Below, piece after piece: positions 63,869-64,000 of a stretch of DNA of 64,000 nt. The position numbers were made by a program, and so were the translations under genes. The first letter of the stretch is position 1, and each line of letters starts with the position of its first letter. A model generated the notes under the pieces. That model saw only the letters and a list, made by a program, of their open reading frames with translations, did not search any database and was not told the origin of the DNA. The stretch spans positions 211,744-275,743 of the forward strand of contig NZ_BPQU01000004.1 of assembly GCF_022179445.1 (NCBI RefSeq), written 5' to 3'. The DNA is from Methylobacterium mesophilicum (GTDB taxonomy: Bacteria; Pseudomonadota; Alphaproteobacteria; Rhizobiales; Beijerinckiaceae).

Positions 63869-64000
63869 CTGGGTCTCCTTCGTCAATTGACACGACCGTC
63901 TTCGGATGGGCGTCTAGATCGATCGATCGCCACGGCGGCAGACCACTAGCACTACTTTGGTAGATTGAGGGAACGCTGGAGGTTTTTGCGGATTCGCCTG

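Overview
The window is a GC-rich alphaproteobacterial chromosome segment, most likely from Methylobacterium or a close relative in the Methylobacteriaceae. The reasons are the gene content and order (rnpB, a dcw cell-wall/division cluster running from rsmH to ftsZ, then lpxC, bamD and recN), a FtsZ with a very long Pro/Ala linker, a CtrA-type TTAA-N7-TTAA site, and several families of long palindromic intergenic repeats typical of these genomes. The genus is inferred from overall character, not from a database search.

Region 1 (1-28117): the end of a glyoxalase I gene, RNase P RNA with its promoter, then the dcw cluster: rsmH, ftsL, ftsI, murE, murF, mraY, murD, ftsW, murG, murC, murB, ddl, ftsQ, ftsA, ftsZ, followed by lpxC, bamD and recN. 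Together these make UDP-MurNAc-pentapeptide, lipid I and lipid II, build the septal synthase FtsW/FtsI and the FtsQ/L/A/Z divisome, and start lipid A synthesis and outer-membrane protein assembly. mraZ is not seen. The cluster is interrupted three times by accessory genes: a soluble double-PAS chemoreceptor on the opposite strand between murD and ftsW; a divergent XRE regulator / DUF559 nuclease-like pair between murC and murB; and a MazE/MazF-like toxin-antitoxin pair between murB and ddl. Two inverted copies of a 120-bp hairpin-rich repeat bracket the chemoreceptor-ftsW-murG block.

Region 2 (28118-34743): two small uncharacterised genes, then the phosphate module pstS-pstC-pstA-pstB-phoU-phoB, headed by a three-repeat Pho box. 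phoR is not in the window.

Region 3 (34744-42225): a DsbD/ScsB-like thiol transporter, an AT-rich island with a decayed HEPN-like gene and its intact small partner, an aminopeptidase P, an Rmf-like hibernation factor, prmA and small unknowns.

Region 4 (42226-48600): a molybdate transporter modAB...modC split by an opposite-strand glutathione S-transferase gene, a TadE/TadG-type pair, and the C-terminal remnant of an esterase gene.

Region 5 (48601-64000): mostly single-gene housekeeping and stress functions: App1-type phosphatase, DUF3775, a large exported unknown, a CorC-like CBS transporter, a class III aminotransferase, a cysteine-cluster protein, glutathione peroxidase, ATP12, a HAD phosphatase, a possible PsiF-like protein, an alpha/beta hydrolase, a pseudouridine synthase, a cysteine synthase-like enzyme, a Nudix hydrolase and a HigA-like antitoxin at the edge. 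No tRNA, rRNA, CRISPR array, complete insertion sequence or prophage was recognised.
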